Shown here in pieces: positions 1-6,394 of a DNA stretch of 11,325 bases (its first letter is position 1; every line of letters starts with the position of its first letter). The DNA lies in the NCBI GenBank assembly GCA_013152195.1, contig JAADGU010000096.1, positions 1 through 11,325 of the forward strand, given 5' to 3'. This stretch comes from Nitrospirota bacterium. Its GTDB lineage: Bacteria > Nitrospirota > Thermodesulfovibrionia > Thermodesulfovibrionales > JdFR-85. The position numbers were made by a program, and so were the translations under genes. A model generated the notes under the pieces. It was not told the DNA's origin. It saw nothing but the letters and a program-made list of their open reading frames with translations, and did no database searches.

Positions 1-212
1 GCCACAGGCTCTTCCAGGGTCTCCCACTCGTCCCCCCGCTCCTGCCTGTGCTTTCTTATCCGCTCGTCCATCTCCTTATCAAGTGACTCTGCTGTGGCAA
101 TATAGGCCTTTTGCCCTGAGACCTTTGATGCCTCGCTCAGGGCAAAGGAGCTCTTTCCACTCCTTGCCCCACCGGTAATGAACATGACTTTTGAAAACGA
201 AGTTTCGATCAT
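1..212 (-). CDS. cobU: CobU-type adenosylcobinamide kinase / guanylyltransferase, N-terminal part (cut by window edge)
   Basis: Reading the minus strand from ATG at 212 gives about 70 residues, open to the window edge. The product begins MIETSFSKVMFITGGARSGKS, carrying the GGARSGKSSFA P-loop at about residues 14-24, followed by AYIATAES and DEMxxRIxKHRQER-like sequence and then W-E-T-L-E-E-P. This succession (P-loop, YIATA, HRxxR, W.T.EEP) is characteristic of CobU/CobP, the bifunctional enzyme that phosphorylates adenosylcobinamide and then transfers GMP to it in cobalamin nucleotide-loop assembly. A purine-rich stretch (AAGGTGGAAG) lies upstream of the ATG at 212. A second in-frame ATG at 185 sits closer to the P-loop, as in many CobU proteins, but has no ribosome binding site. 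The gene is divergent from the secretion operon and functionally unrelated to it. Everything beyond the first third of the protein lies outside the window. Confidence 0.88.
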   Translation of the reverse strand, partial: MIETSFSKVMFITGGARSGKSSFALSEASKVSGQKAYIATAESLDKEMDERIRKHRQERGDEWETLEEPV

Positions 213-255
213 CTTTTTATTCTTCCACCTTGTTTGGTGATGGTATCCATATTTT

Positions 256-284
256 AGTATCAAGATAGCAAACAGGGTTGTCAA
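256..284 (-). promoter_or_regulatory. Predicted sigma-70-type promoter for cobU
   Basis: On the minus strand a perfect TTGACA (plus-strand TGTCAA, 279-284) is followed after 17 nt by GATACT (plus-strand AGTATC, 256-261), a 4/6 match to TATAAT at ideal spacing. Transcription would start near 249, leaving a leader of about 37 nt before the cobU ATG at 212. This is a sequence match only. Confidence 0.55.
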
Positions 285-346
285 TAGTCAATCATCCCCG
301 GACATGAGAGGATTAAGGCCGGGTCCTTATATAGGGCATATGCCTT

Positions 347-370
347 CTCTGTGTCCCTGTGTCTCTGTGG
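347..370. repeat. Three tandem octamers of CTCTGTGT type
   Basis: CTCTGTGT (347-354), CCCTGTGT (355-362) and CTCTGTGG (363-370) lie head to tail with one substitution each. They are noncoding, in the cobU-gspC intergenic region. CTCTGTGTCTCTGTGG-like strings recur in intergenic DNA of various bacteria as far as I recall, so this may be a member of a dispersed simple repeat. No function can be assigned. Confidence 0.5.
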
Positions 371-448
371 TTTATTCTGCTTTATTCATCTCCCGTTAAT
401 AAGGATTACCTGACTCAGCAGGTGCTGAAACGGCAGTGGAACGTATTA

Positions 449-457
449 TGATATAAT
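449..457 (+). promoter_or_regulatory. Predicted extended -10 promoter for gspC
   Basis: TG (449-450), one base, then a perfect TATAAT (452-457) form an extended -10 element, which can work without a good -35. No clear -35 hexamer is seen at 16-18 nt upstream. Transcription would begin near 464, giving about 52 nt of leader before the gspC ATG at 516. A second TATAAT lies at 507-512 inside a direct repeat of this site, but it is too close to the ATG for a normal leader. Confidence 0.45.
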
Positions 458-518
458 TAAATGTTATATTCCATTAGTGAAAGGGACAAAAACCGTTCAG
501 TTTAGGTATAATTAAATG
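452..518 (+). repeat. 12-bp direct repeat TATAATTAAATG, 55-bp period
   Basis: TATAATTAAATG occurs at 452-463 and again, identically, at 507-518. The second copy includes the gspC start codon (516-518). Each copy has a perfect TATAAT and an ATG. The first ATG (461) is out of frame with gspC, since the offset is 55 nt. This may be a local duplication of promoter sequence. Confidence 0.7.
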
Positions 519-1424
519 AAACAGCTACATGAAATGTTTTTACTAAGGGGAAGTAATTTCAGAACAATTTTGTATCCAATTGTGAGCGGTCTTTTATTGG
601 CCTATCTCTCAGCCTCTATTATAAATGTGTTCTACCACAAAAGCACTATCAGGACAGTAAAGCAGGGCAGGACAAATCAAGGCTCTGAATTTACCCGCAG
701 CATATCAACCAGCCAGATACTGAAGAAGAATATCTTCGGGCTGAAATATGAAGAACCCGGGGGGGATACAGCCGGAGAAACAGACGGGAAAGTGGTGGCC
801 AATGCTGGAGAGAGTATCAGAAAATACCAGCTCATAGGCACGGTGCTTGGAAAGACAAAGATGGCCCTGCTTAAAAAAGACAAGGAATTAAAAGTCCTCG
901 CTGCCGGACAGTCCCTCGGTGAATATACGCTCAAAAAGGTCTCTTTTGACTCCGTCCTGTTTGAAAATAACGGCAAAAAAGTCATTCTGCGATTTCCAGA
1001 ATCCAAAAAACCAAAGCCCTCAGGTACAAGGCAGGCGATGGCAAGAGCACAGATTCCCAATGTCAGGCCTCAAACATCAGCAGTACAGACAGGCACTGAT
1101 ACAGACAGGATAACCATAAAGAGAAAGGAAGCCCTCTCCATGGCCCAGAACCTGAACAAGATCCTTACCACTGTACGCATATCTCCTTTTTATCAGAAGG
1201 ATGAATTCATCGGATACCAGTTGAGCATGCTCAGAAAAGATTCATTTCTGTATAAACTCGGTCTCAGGCGTGGGGACATACTAAAGAGAATAAATGGTGA
1301 GGATGTCAGTTCTCCCCAAAAGGCCATAGAACTGCTCTCCAGGATTCAGGAGATTACGGCCGTGAATATCGACCTTATGAGAAAGGGAGAAAAGAAATCC
1401 CTCTTTATCGAGATAGAGGAATGA
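516..1424 (+). CDS. gspC: Type II secretion system protein GspC
   Basis: GspC is the inner-membrane protein that links the cytoplasmic-membrane platform to the secretin GspD across the periplasm. The 302-residue product has a short cytoplasmic N-terminus, one membrane segment at about 18-40 (around LYPIVSGLLLAYLSASI), and a homology-region domain at about 100-160 (YQLIGTVLG, then LLKKD, LAAGQSLGEY, FENNGKKVILRF). A Pro/Gln-rich linker follows at about 165-195, then a C-terminal PDZ domain at about 205-302 with the typical YKLGLRRGDILKRINGEDV. HR and PDZ together define PDZ-type GspC, as opposed to the coiled-coil type. An in-frame TAA directly precedes the ATG at 516, so this is the earliest possible start. 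Its Shine-Dalgarno is poor (only TTAGG), and Met7 (534) is an alternative. The gene is first in the operon but is separated from gspD by 253 bp of structured DNA. Confidence 0.88.
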   Translation: MKQLHEMFLLRGSNFRTILYPIVSGLLLAYLSASIINVFYHKSTIRTVKQGRTNQGSEFTRSISTSQILKKNIFGLKYEEPGGDTAGETDGKVVANAGESIRKYQLIGTVLGKTKMALLKKDKELKVLAAGQSLGEYTLKKVSFDSVLFENNGKKVILRFPESKKPKPSGTRQAMARAQIPNVRPQTSAVQTGTDTDRITIKRKEALSMAQNLNKILTTVRISPFYQKDEFIGYQLSMLRKDSFLYKLGLRRGDILKRINGEDVSSPQKAIELLSRIQEITAVNIDLMRKGEKKSLFIEIEE

Positions 1425-1456
1425 GCCGGCGATAAAAAGGCTTAATCAAGGCAAGG

Positions 1457-1585
1457 AAGCTATATGACAGACTCTGAACGGTTTCAAGTTTCGCAGTATA
1501 TTCACCTGGATGGTGAATTGCGAAAATTCCTCGGAGATGGACACGATGTCCATCGAGAATGAGAGAAGAGTCTGTCAAATGGCTT
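1457..1585 (+). repeat. Structured three-way-junction element between gspC and gspD
   Basis: An outer inverted repeat joins 1457-1475 with 1567-1585. Its inner 11 bp (TGACAGACTCT / AGAGTCTGTCA, 1465-1475 / 1567-1577) are perfect, and the outer 8 contain one mismatch and one G-T pair. It encloses hairpin A (TTTCGCA 1489-1495 with TGCGAAA 1519-1525, continued by ATTCACC 1500-1506 with GGTGAAT 1512-1518, 4-nt bulge, 5-nt loop TGGAT). It also encloses hairpin B (GATGGACA 1536-1543 with TGTCCATC 1547-1554, loop CGA, extended outward by CTC/GAG and ATT/AAT around a bulge). As RNA this folds into a three-way junction. No ORF here is credible. It could be a structured leader of gspD mRNA, an RNA-processing site, or a small non-autonomous mobile repeat. 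The sequence alone does not decide. Confidence 0.7.
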
Positions 1586-1664
1586 TTAACAACCATTTAT
1601 TTCTGGGGGCGGCTTAATAATATGAAAGTTGATAATACGAAAATTGAAACAGCTATTTATATAA

Positions 1665-1670
1665 AAGGAG
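1665..1670 (+). promoter_or_regulatory. gspD ribosome binding site
   Basis: AAGGAG at 1665-1670 lies 7 nt before the ATG at 1678. It fixes the gspD start at the first of two tandem ATG codons (1678 and 1681). Confidence 0.8.
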
Positions 1671-1677
1671 ATTCCTA

Positions 1678-3666
1678 ATGATGAAATTTCTGAACCCTAA
1701 ATTGAAAAGTCTGTTCCTCCTTGTATTCTGCCTGCTCCTTTTCCAGGCCTCTCCCCTGAGGGCAGAGGTCGGAATGAATTTTCAGGAGGTCTCTTTACAG
1801 GATTTTGTTGATTTTGTCTCGGAATATACAGAATCCAATATTATCTATGACCCGAGGGATTTGAAAGGGACTGTCACTGTAAAGGCAAAAAAGGAATTTA
1901 CAGAATCGGACATTATGAGCATTCTGCAGACAATCCTGAGCATTAACAACCTTGAAGCTGTTACGGATGAGGATATCATATATATCGTAAGGAAGGCCAA
2001 GGTAGCAAAACTGCCTTATTCTTTTGAAGGGGAGACCCGGCCCGGAGAAATCAGTGAGACTGGAAAGGAGACGGAAAACATATTGGTCAGTGTTTTCCAG
2101 ATTGAAAATATTGATGCAAAGCTGCTTTCAAAATTCTTCAATCTCACTAAATCAGACTACGGCAGGATCGAGACCATTCCGACACTCAATGCCGTGGTGG
2201 TAAAGGACAAGAGCGTTAATGTCAGGAGGATGACCCAGATGGTCAAGACCATAAGTTCAATGGGAACGGGCCTCCAGATAGAGATTATTTCCCTGAAAAA
2301 CACCTATGCCAGTGAATTTGCCAAGACCATCAAGATGTTCTTTGCAGAACTCGGCAAATCCTCTTACCTGCGTGTCAAACCGGTCTTCATGGCGGACAGG
2401 ACCTCGAACTCCATAATTGTGGCGGCCCTGCCCAAGGATATGGCCCTTATAAAGCGGATAATCGCCAGCACAGATGTCATGAAGGATACGGTAACAACCC
2501 CGAGGGTCTTCAAACTCAAGTATGCCATGGCCGAGGATGTGGAAAAAGTGCTGAACAAGATCCTTTCCGACTCAAGGCTTAAAAAGAGCAAGCTGAAACC
2601 ACCGCAACAGCCCGGCAGCACGGGGATGAAGGTAGCTGCCGACAAGGCCACCAATACCATATCAGTTGTCGGAGATCCGGAACTCTATGCCCAGCTGGAA
2701 TCGTTAATAGCAAAGCTGGACGTTCCGAGGGACCAGATATTTGTTGAGGCATTAATCCTGGAGGCCACACTCGAGGATGGAGCCAAGTTCGGGGTGGAGT
2801 GGCTTGCAGGTGCAGGAAACAGCAATTTCGTGGGCACCGGCACATTTTTGGACTCAAAAAACGTTATTGACCTTCAGAGCCCTGTGTTAGAGGGCAATCC
2901 CCCCAATCTTGGGGCACTTCCCGGGGGGTTCGGCCTGGGGATACTCGGCAATATCATAACTTACGAGGGCGTAAAGTTCCCCACACTCAGTGCGCTGGTA
3001 AATGCAATAAAGACAGAGTCAGGGATCAATATACTCTCAAAGCCACAGCTCCTTACACTGGACAATGAAGAGGCAGAGGTATTTGTAGGAGAAAACCGTC
3101 CCTTCCTGATAAGCGAAAAGTTTGATGCTAACAACAACCCGATCCAGACATTTGATTACAGGGACGTGGGAATCAAACTGAAGATCCTGCCCCATGTAAT
3201 AGATGATGATACGATCCTGTTAAACGTGCAGCAGGAGGTCAAAAAAGTGGTGGCAAGTGCCGTGGGCGTTGCCTCAGCCCCGATTACCCTCACCAGGAGC
3301 ACCAAGACCACCATAAAACTGAACAACAATACAACCGTGGTGATAAGCGGCCTTATAAAGGATGACATGGGTATGTCTGAGACAAGGGTGCCGGTTCTTT
3401 CCAGAATCCCCCTGCTGGGCTGGCTTTTCCGCTCCAGGGACACTTCAAGGGAAAAGACAAACATGATGGTCTTCATCACAACAACCATAATAAAGAGCAG
3501 GCAGGATATGGAAGATCTTACACGGGCAAAACGGGAGCTATTGAAAAATACAGGCAAGGAAGAGAAAAAGGAAGAGGTTAAAAAAGAGACTACAAAAGAG
3601 ATAGAAAAAGAAGAAGTAAAGAAAGATGAGGTAAAAAAAGATGAGGGGGCCGTAGAAGAAGAATGA
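1678..3666 (+). CDS. gspD: Type II secretion system secretin GspD
   Basis: GspD forms the multimeric outer-membrane channel through which folded exoproteins leave. The 662-residue product starts with a signal peptide (charged MMKFLNPKLK, hydrophobic core 11-22, likely cleavage after Ala29 in PLRA). The N0 domain follows at about 31-110 (QDFVDFVSEYTESNIIYDPR), then N1, N2 and N3 ring-building domains at about 134-350 (each with an NAVVV-, NSIIV- or NTISV-type strand). The secretin core is at about 351-608, with TESGINILSKPQLLTLDNEEA, FVGENRPF, and the family signature VPVLSRIPLLGWLFRS at 571-586. Residues 616-662 form a Lys/Glu-rich tail with repeated (E/D)EVKK units. No lipobox is present in the signal peptide, so this is not a lipoprotein. 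The start has a good ribosome binding site, and the stop overlaps the gspE ATG in an ATGA (3663-3666). Confidence 0.96.
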   Translation: MMKFLNPKLKSLFLLVFCLLLFQASPLRAEVGMNFQEVSLQDFVDFVSEYTESNIIYDPRDLKGTVTVKAKKEFTESDIMSILQTILSINNLEAVTDEDIIYIVRKAKVAKLPYSFEGETRPGEISETGKETENILVSVFQIENIDAKLLSKFFNLTKSDYGRIETIPTLNAVVVKDKSVNVRRMTQMVKTISSMGTGLQIEIISLKNTYASEFAKTIKMFFAELGKSSYLRVKPVFMADRTSNSIIVAALPKDMALIKRIIASTDVMKDTVTTPRVFKLKYAMAEDVEKVLNKILSDSRLKKSKLKPPQQPGSTGMKVAADKATNTISVVGDPELYAQLESLIAKLDVPRDQIFVEALILEATLEDGAKFGVEWLAGAGNSNFVGTGTFLDSKNVIDLQSPVLEGNPPNLGALPGGFGLGILGNIITYEGVKFPTLSALVNAIKTESGINILSKPQLLTLDNEEAEVFVGENRPFLISEKFDANNNPIQTFDYRDVGIKLKILPHVIDDDTILLNVQQEVKKVVASAVGVASAPITLTRSTKTTIKLNNNTTVVISGLIKDDMGMSETRVPVLSRIPLLGWLFRSRDTSREKTNMMVFITTTIIKSRQDMEDLTRAKRELLKNTGKEEKKEEVKKETTKEIEKEEVKKDEVKKDEGAVEEE

Positions 3667-3878
3667 ATAATCTGGCACCTGACCTTGACAGTCTGCCCAG
3701 AGAGGTCCTGGATCTTTATATGAAATTTCCGGACAGGTCGGACTTCCTGCCGCTTCAGGCCGACAACGGAAGGCTGACCTTTCTTGTAAGCTCAGAGGAT
3801 GGTATCAGAAAGGCCTCCTTTGTGGCCCTCTGCTGCAAGTCTCAGGGGAGTTTCAGGTTTGTACCGCACACTTCTTGA
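3663..3878 (+). CDS. gspE: GspE N-terminal domain fragment, interrupted by a frameshift
   Basis: This 71-residue reading frame starts at the ATG overlapping the gspD stop (ATGA), the expected coupled start of gspE. Its sequence (LDLYMKFPDRSDFLPLQ, then GRLTFLVSSEDG, then GSFRFVPHTS) fits the N-terminal N1E-like domain of GspE/PilB ATPases, where a 'lPL..dg.l.v.vs....' strand pair is followed by '...g...r.v....eei'. It ends at TGA 3876-3878. The continuation EIAEKFSFVFEED is in the next frame (+1) from 3877. Dropping one T within 3872-3876 joins both parts into a single product of about 491 residues. This is therefore not a separate gene but the 5' portion of gspE, broken either by a real mutation or by a sequence error. 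Confidence 0.8.
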   Translation: MNNLAPDLDSLPREVLDLYMKFPDRSDFLPLQADNGRLTFLVSSEDGIRKASFVALCCKSQGSFRFVPHTS

Positions 3879-5139
3879 GATAGCTGAAAAGTTTTCCTTT
3901 GTCTTTGAAGAAGATGTGGACCTGAATGCAGAGGGTGAGTCCATCTCCTCGGATGAGTATGATATCCTGAGCGGTGTCCACGACGATGCACCTGTGGTCA
4001 AGCTCGTCAATCAGAGCATTATGAGCGCTATAAGACTCGGGGCGAGTGATATTCATATAGAGGGAAGAGAGGCAAACCTCATCATCAGGTTCAGGGTGGA
4101 CGGCAGGCTGAAGACAGTAAAGGCCATTGATAAAGGGCTTCTTGAGCCCCTGATCGCACGCATAAAGGTAATGGCGGATATGGATGTGGCAGAGACCCGC
4201 AGACCGCAGGACGGCAGGATAAATATCCAGTTCGGCACCAAGATGATAGATATAAGGGTCTCTACAATACCGACCGCCAAGGGTGAAAAGGCGGTGCTGA
4301 GGCTTTTGAGCAGGTCAGAGACAGCCCTCAAGCTTGAGCTGCTCGGCCTCGATGAATCACAGGTTAAACTTCTCCAGAGGCTTCTCAGGTCTCCAAACGG
4401 CATAATAATGGTTACAGGACCGACCGGCAGTGGTAAGACCAGCACACTCTATGCCTCCATACTCGAGATTCAGAATGACACGGTAAACATAGTAACCATA
4501 GAAGACCCTGTTGAATACAGGATAGACGGAATCGCACAGGTACAGGTCAACCCTGCCACCGGCGTGACATTTGCCAGGGCAATCAGGACCTTTTTAAGGC
4601 AGGACCCTGATGTTATCCTGGTTGGTGAGATCAGGGATGAGGAGACAGCCGAGGCAGCCATACAGGCATCACTTACCGGCCATCTGGTACTTACCACCCT
4701 TCATACGAGTGATGCACCAACTGCAGTAGCAAGGCTTGTGGAGATGAACATAGAGCCCTTCCTCCTCTCAAGCAGCCTCCTGCTCGTTATCGGGCAAAGA
4801 CTGGTGAGAAAGATATGTACTGAGTGTAAGGAGGAGGCAACCCTTGAGGACGAGATCAGGGAGATCTTCCTGAAGAAGGGATTTGAGATAAACAGATATT
4901 TCAAGGGCAGGGGCTGTGAAAAGTGTTTTGGTACCGGATACAAGGGGAGAATCGGCCTTTTCGAATTCCTCTTACTTGATGACGAGATAAGAAAACTCAT
5001 TATGAGAAAGGCCAGTTCCACTGAAATCAAGACCCTTGCCATTAAACAGGGCATGAAGACCATGTTCGCCAATGGTGTTGAATTAATCCAGGAAGGCATT
5101 ACAACACCGGAGGAGGTTATAACTGCCACAACGCAGTAA
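3799..5139 (+). CDS. gspE: Type II secretion ATPase GspE, main part (true coding from about 3877)
   Basis: GspE is the hexameric cytoplasmic ATPase that powers pseudopilus assembly. The open frame gives 446 residues, but the first 26 are out of register with the family. Genuine sequence starts at EIAEKF (3877), the continuation of the fragment at 3663. Landmarks in the open-frame numbering are DDAPVVKLVN and ASDIHIEG (N2E, 62-89), RRPQDGRI (134-141), Walker A GPTGSGKT (207-214), Asp box TIEDPVEY (233-240), Walker B ILVGEIRD (273-280) and His box HLVLTTLHTS (295-304). A GspE-type zinc knuckle follows with two CxxC pairs (Cys340/343 and Cys373/376). All catalytic motifs are intact. If only this frame is translated, the protein lacks the N1E domain, which contacts the GspL cytoplasmic region. 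The frame starts at ATG 3799 with no evident ribosome binding site. gspF starts 17 nt after the stop. Confidence 0.93.
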   Translation: MVSERPPLWPSAASLRGVSGLYRTLLEIAEKFSFVFEEDVDLNAEGESISSDEYDILSGVHDDAPVVKLVNQSIMSAIRLGASDIHIEGREANLIIRFRVDGRLKTVKAIDKGLLEPLIARIKVMADMDVAETRRPQDGRINIQFGTKMIDIRVSTIPTAKGEKAVLRLLSRSETALKLELLGLDESQVKLLQRLLRSPNGIIMVTGPTGSGKTSTLYASILEIQNDTVNIVTIEDPVEYRIDGIAQVQVNPATGVTFARAIRTFLRQDPDVILVGEIRDEETAEAAIQASLTGHLVLTTLHTSDAPTAVARLVEMNIEPFLLSSSLLLVIGQRLVRKICTECKEEATLEDEIREIFLKKGFEINRYFKGRGCEKCFGTGYKGRIGLFEFLLLDDEIRKLIMRKASSTEIKTLAIKQGMKTMFANGVELIQEGITTPEEVITATTQ

Positions 5140-5155
5140 ATGACCAAAACAACCA

Positions 5156-6337
5156 ATGGCCATATATAAATATAAGGGATACGATCCCGCGGGGAAGGAA
5201 GTCAACGGAGTGGTAGAGGCCCCCACCAGGGCCATAGCCATGAAGAGCCTCAGGGACGAAACAATTCTGCCCTATCTGATTGAAGAGATGGGCGCGAAAA
5301 AAAGAAGGTGGATATTTCAGAAGAAGGACTCGGGCCAGCTCTTCTTCCAGATAGGTATAATGCTGAAGAGCGGCCTGCCGCTTATAAAGTCACTCGATAT
5401 AACCATGAGGCACCGGGAGCAGAAAGGCCTCTCGCACATTCTCAGTGATATAAAAAAGCATGTATCGGAAGGCAGGAGATTTTCAGAGGCCCTTGCCAAC
5501 TATCCCGAGGTCTTCCCTGATGTCTATGTAAATATGGTCAGGATAGCAGAGGCGACCGGCGGGCTGGCAGACGTGCTCCTGAATATTGCAGAGTACGAAG
5601 AGAGGAAGAAGGAGCGGGAAGGAAAGATAAAGAGCGCCCTCACCTATCCCCTTGTGGTCGGCATGATAGGCAGTGCAGTGGTTGGGTTTCTCCTTGGATA
5701 CGTTGTTCCGAAGATGGAAAAGATATTTCAGTCTGTAAAGATAGACCTGCCTTTTTCGACCACCATGCTGATAGCCATCGGCTCATTTCTGAGAAGCTAC
5801 GGGCTGATACTGAGCATACTCTGCGGAATTCTTGTAATTGCCGGGGTCAGGATGTACAGAAACTCTGTGCCGTTAAGAAAAAAGGTTGACACCCTGTTCA
5901 TCGGTGTGGAAGTGCTTCGAAAGGCGGTAATGGCAAGGATTTCCGAACTCCTCGCCTTTCAGCTCAGGGAGGGCATACCGCTGGTGGCCGCACTTAACGG
6001 TTGCCGGGGGGTCGTGAATAATCTCCTGATAAAGGAGGAGATGCAGAGGCTCGCGCTGGAGGTTGAGAAAGGAAAACCCCTTTCCGAGGGGCTGAAAGAC
6101 TCGCCGGTCTTTGATGAGATGTTGATGGCAGCAGTGCTTACCGGAGAGAAGACCGGAGAGCTTGCCGGCTTTCTCGAGAGGATGTCCTATTATTACAGGA
6201 AGGATGTGGAGAGGATTATGGGGAGGCTTACGTCCCTGGCAGAGCCTGTATTTATACTGATACTGGGGCTTGTGGTCGGTTTTATAGTGGTCTCCATAAT
6301 GACGCCGTTGTTCGAGATGAATCAACTCGTAAAGTGA
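5156..6337 (+). CDS. gspF: Type II secretion inner-membrane platform protein GspF
   Basis: GspF is the polytopic platform protein that couples the GspE motor to the pseudopilins. The 393-residue product opens with the family's N-terminal strand (IYKYKGYDPAGKEVNG). The first T2SSF domain at about 58-165 has FFQIGIMLKSGLPLIKSLD, FPDVYVNMVRIAEATGGL and IAEYEERKKE. Two membrane segments follow at about 166-190 and 217-235. The second T2SSF repeat at about 258-355 has ELLAFQLREGIPLVAAL, LLMAAVLTGEKTGEL-like sequence and YYYRKDVER. The last membrane segment is at about 363-383 (AEPVFILILGLVVGFIVV). Length and duplication are normal. No Shine-Dalgarno precedes the ATG. A nine-codon micro-ORF (5140-5169) begins directly after the gspE stop and overlaps the start, so initiation may depend on ribosomes finishing gspE. 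Confidence 0.95.
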   Translation: MAIYKYKGYDPAGKEVNGVVEAPTRAIAMKSLRDETILPYLIEEMGAKKRRWIFQKKDSGQLFFQIGIMLKSGLPLIKSLDITMRHREQKGLSHILSDIKKHVSEGRRFSEALANYPEVFPDVYVNMVRIAEATGGLADVLLNIAEYEERKKEREGKIKSALTYPLVVGMIGSAVVGFLLGYVVPKMEKIFQSVKIDLPFSTTMLIAIGSFLRSYGLILSILCGILVIAGVRMYRNSVPLRKKVDTLFIGVEVLRKAVMARISELLAFQLREGIPLVAALNGCRGVVNNLLIKEEMQRLALEVEKGKPLSEGLKDSPVFDEMLMAAVLTGEKTGELAGFLERMSYYYRKDVERIMGRLTSLAEPVFILILGLVVGFIVVSIMTPLFEMNQLVK

Positions 6338-6339
6338 CT

Positions 6340-6382
6340 GTGTTTTATAACCAGACTTTAAATAGAGTCTGTGTATAAACAC
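6340..6382 (+). repeat. Hairpin directly after gspF
   Basis: GTGTTTTATA (6340-6349) pairs with TATAAACAC (6374-6382) with one bulged T, and CAGACT (6352-6357) pairs with AGTCTG (6366-6371) around an 8-nt loop. It begins 2 nt after the gspF stop. No T-tract follows, so it is unlikely to be an intrinsic terminator. It could protect the 3' end of a processed gspDEF message. Its right arm is echoed in reverse at 6493-6509 (15 of 17 positions). Confidence 0.6.
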
Positions 6383-6394
6383 AACAATTGAGCC

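Larger units (their letters stand above)
213..515. other. Divergent intergenic region between cobU and gspC
   Basis: No convincing gene is seen in these 303 bases. The cobU-proximal side holds the predicted minus-strand promoter. The middle has three tandem octamers (347-370), and the gspC-proximal side is AT-rich with an extended -10 element and a repeated TATAATTAAATG. A short GC-rich patch around 296-324 could pair only weakly. Nothing here looks like an RNA gene or riboswitch. Confidence 0.6.

Noticed and set aside
677..1060. Minus-strand frames inside gspC, gspD, gspE and gspL
   Set aside because: They are antisense to genes with clear domain signatures and have no initiation signals.
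1405..1596. Small minus-strand frame across the gspC-gspD element
   Set aside because: Its sequence is simply the translated palindromes. It has no ribosome binding site or family resemblance.
3870..3880. Programmed +1 frameshift of the prfB kind
   Set aside because: The P-site codon TCT would have to re-pair with CTT, and no SD-like element lies at the short distance seen in prfB. I know of no recoding in GspE. An error or mutation is more likely, though this is not excluded.
6340..6390. Intrinsic terminator after gspF
   Set aside because: The stem is AT-rich outside and is followed by ACAACAATTG, not a T-tract. gspG onward also lacks a convincing promoter in the gap.
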